From contig JAGGTX010000211.1 in NCBI GenBank assembly GCA_021163525.1, positions 1-5,483 of the forward strand: a stretch of 5,483 nucleotides of DNA, written 5' to 3'. The notes beneath the pieces were generated by a model. It worked only from the letters and a program-made list of their open reading frames with translations, was not told the DNA's origin and ran no database searches. This DNA comes from Caldifarciminota bacterium (GTDB taxonomy: Bacteria > Hydrothermota > UBA3072 > B12-G15). This document shows positions 4,625-5,483 of this stretch, piece after piece. Within the stretch, counting starts at the first letter, position 1; the number at the start of each line of letters is the position of its first letter. A program made the translations under genes and the position numbers.

Positions 4625-5483
4625 ATGTTTAAGAAGCTGTTGGTGTTCTGTTTCGTTCTGGCTTTTGTTCTTCCAGTCAATCTGTTTGCTGGTGATCCGG
4701 TTGTCGGGTGTCCACTTGGAGTAGAAAGGGGTAAGGTCTGGCTCCACTCCACAACCTACTACATCTCTGCCAACAAGGCATACTGGAATGAATCTCCCAC
4801 AGAGACCCCAGAAATGGTTGCGATGCCACCAGGATGGCATGCTAAAATCCTGAAATCATCCTACAGGACTCAATTTGGTATAACCAGCAGATTTTCCGGG
4901 GGTTTTCTTTTGACCTACTGGGACAAAGATATTGCAAAAGAGGTCTGGAAGAAAAAAAACGATGGTTCCTGGTTCAAAAAAACTAAATCTTTTCATTCCT
5001 TTGGATTTGGTGATATCTGGGTTTATGGGGTTTACAAAATACTAAAAAAACCACCCAGATTTGAGGCCATCTCCCTTGGGGCAGGGTATAAATTTGATTC
5101 AGCGGATAATACCCTTGTTGTTCACGGTATTGGGAGTGGAGCCAAATCCATGAGGGTTGCCTTTCTAACACATATTGACCTTATAGGTAAAATAGGTGAA
5201 TGTTCTTCAATATGGTATGAGCATAGAGGAAAAGTGAGATACATAGAAGTAAAAAATGAGCAAGGAGAATCGGTTGAATGGGAAAAATCTGGGTGGGACC
5301 TGGGTGAGAAATATGGATATAATATTGGCATTGAGTATGAACTATCCGATCGTTTCAAAATTGTGCCGAAGTTTATGGGATGGTGGAAAACAGAGGACAG
5401 GAATAAGGATGGCGAAACTGTGGAAAATACAAGGTTTTATGAACATTCCATTGGAATAGTCGTTCAATACTTCCCGATAGGAA
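4625..5483 (+). CDS. Secreted outer-membrane beta-barrel protein, partial (C-terminus beyond window)
   Basis: The frame stays open from the ATG at 4625 to the window edge (286 codons), so the C-terminus is missing. Residues 1-22 form a clear Sec signal peptide: MFKK, a hydrophobic core, then NLFA with likely cleavage before Gly23. The mature part has alternating, aromatic-rich strands with Gly and charged turns, such as GFGDIWVYGVYKIL (127-140), SLGAGYKFDS (150-159) and GIGSGAKS (168-175). This layout resembles the phenol-degradation MetA-like outer-membrane barrel family (Pfam PF13557), often annotated as putative transporters. The family assignment is from memory of the pattern, not a search. 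Cys29 is not in a lipobox, so it is not a lipoprotein. The gene has its own promoter, a DtxR-like site and a very strong ribosome binding site, so it is probably a separate, perhaps metal-regulated, unit. Substrate unknown. Confidence 0.78.
   Translation, partial: MFKKLLVFCFVLAFVLPVNLFAGDPVVGCPLGVERGKVWLHSTTYYISANKAYWNESPTETPEMVAMPPGWHAKILKSSYRTQFGITSRFSGGFLLTYWDKDIAKEVWKKKNDGSWFKKTKSFHSFGFGDIWVYGVYKILKKPPRFEAISLGAGYKFDSADNTLVVHGIGSGAKSMRVAFLTHIDLIGKIGECSSIWYEHRGKVRYIEVKNEQGESVEWEKSGWDLGEKYGYNIGIEYELSDRFKIVPKFMGWWKTEDRNKDGETVENTRFYEHSIGIVVQYFPIG

Noticed and set aside
1..5483. CRISPR array, tRNA or rRNA, insertion sequence or phage elements
   Set aside because: No regularly spaced repeats, cloverleaf-like sequence, rRNA motifs, transposase-like protein or terminal inverted repeats were seen on either strand.

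Overview
The window looks like bacterial chromosome from a lineage with an outer membrane. It carries an HU gene, sigma-70-type promoters with TTGACA-like -35 boxes, strong AAGGAGGT ribosome binding sites, and a secreted protein that looks like an outer-membrane beta-barrel. Base composition is moderately AT-rich. Arginine is coded almost entirely by AGA/AGG, and the proteins are rich in Lys/Glu. This fits a thermophilic or deep-branching anaerobic bacterium, but I cannot name the taxon.

Layout. On the minus strand at the left edge are the start of a small membrane-protein gene (1-224, running off the window) and, upstream of it, hup (276-551). hup has its own near-consensus promoter (578-606) and a strong rho-independent terminator (238-261). 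Divergently, on the plus strand, a compact operon begins at 792: an alkaline-phosphatase-superfamily phosphodiesterase (792-2183), an APS-kinase-like protein (2170-2778), a second phosphodiesterase (2778-4058) and a 64-residue ribbon-helix-helix-like protein (4117-4311). The first two junctions overlap by 14 nt and 1 nt, so the first three genes are probably translationally coupled. After a 313-base gap holding a promoter, a DtxR-box-like palindrome and a possible small ORF, a beta-barrel outer-membrane protein gene starts at 4625 and runs off the right edge.

How the genes may work together. The operon pairs a nucleotide-sulfate kinase fold (CysC) with two cytosolic metal-dependent phosphoesterase/phosphotransferase folds. 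No ATP sulfurylase, PAPS reductase or sulfotransferase is visible, so ordinary sulfate assimilation is not supported from this window alone. The most striking link is that the CysC-like protein and the small ribbon-helix-helix protein end in the same acidic-helix tail closing in LGY(I/L), although the rest of the two proteins is unrelated. This suggests a shared docking or recognition tag within one multi-protein system. Other points of note are a predicted leaderless mRNA at the head of the operon, a Ser in place of Thr at the catalytic position of the second phosphodiesterase, and an iron/manganese-repressor-like operator in front of the outer-membrane protein.
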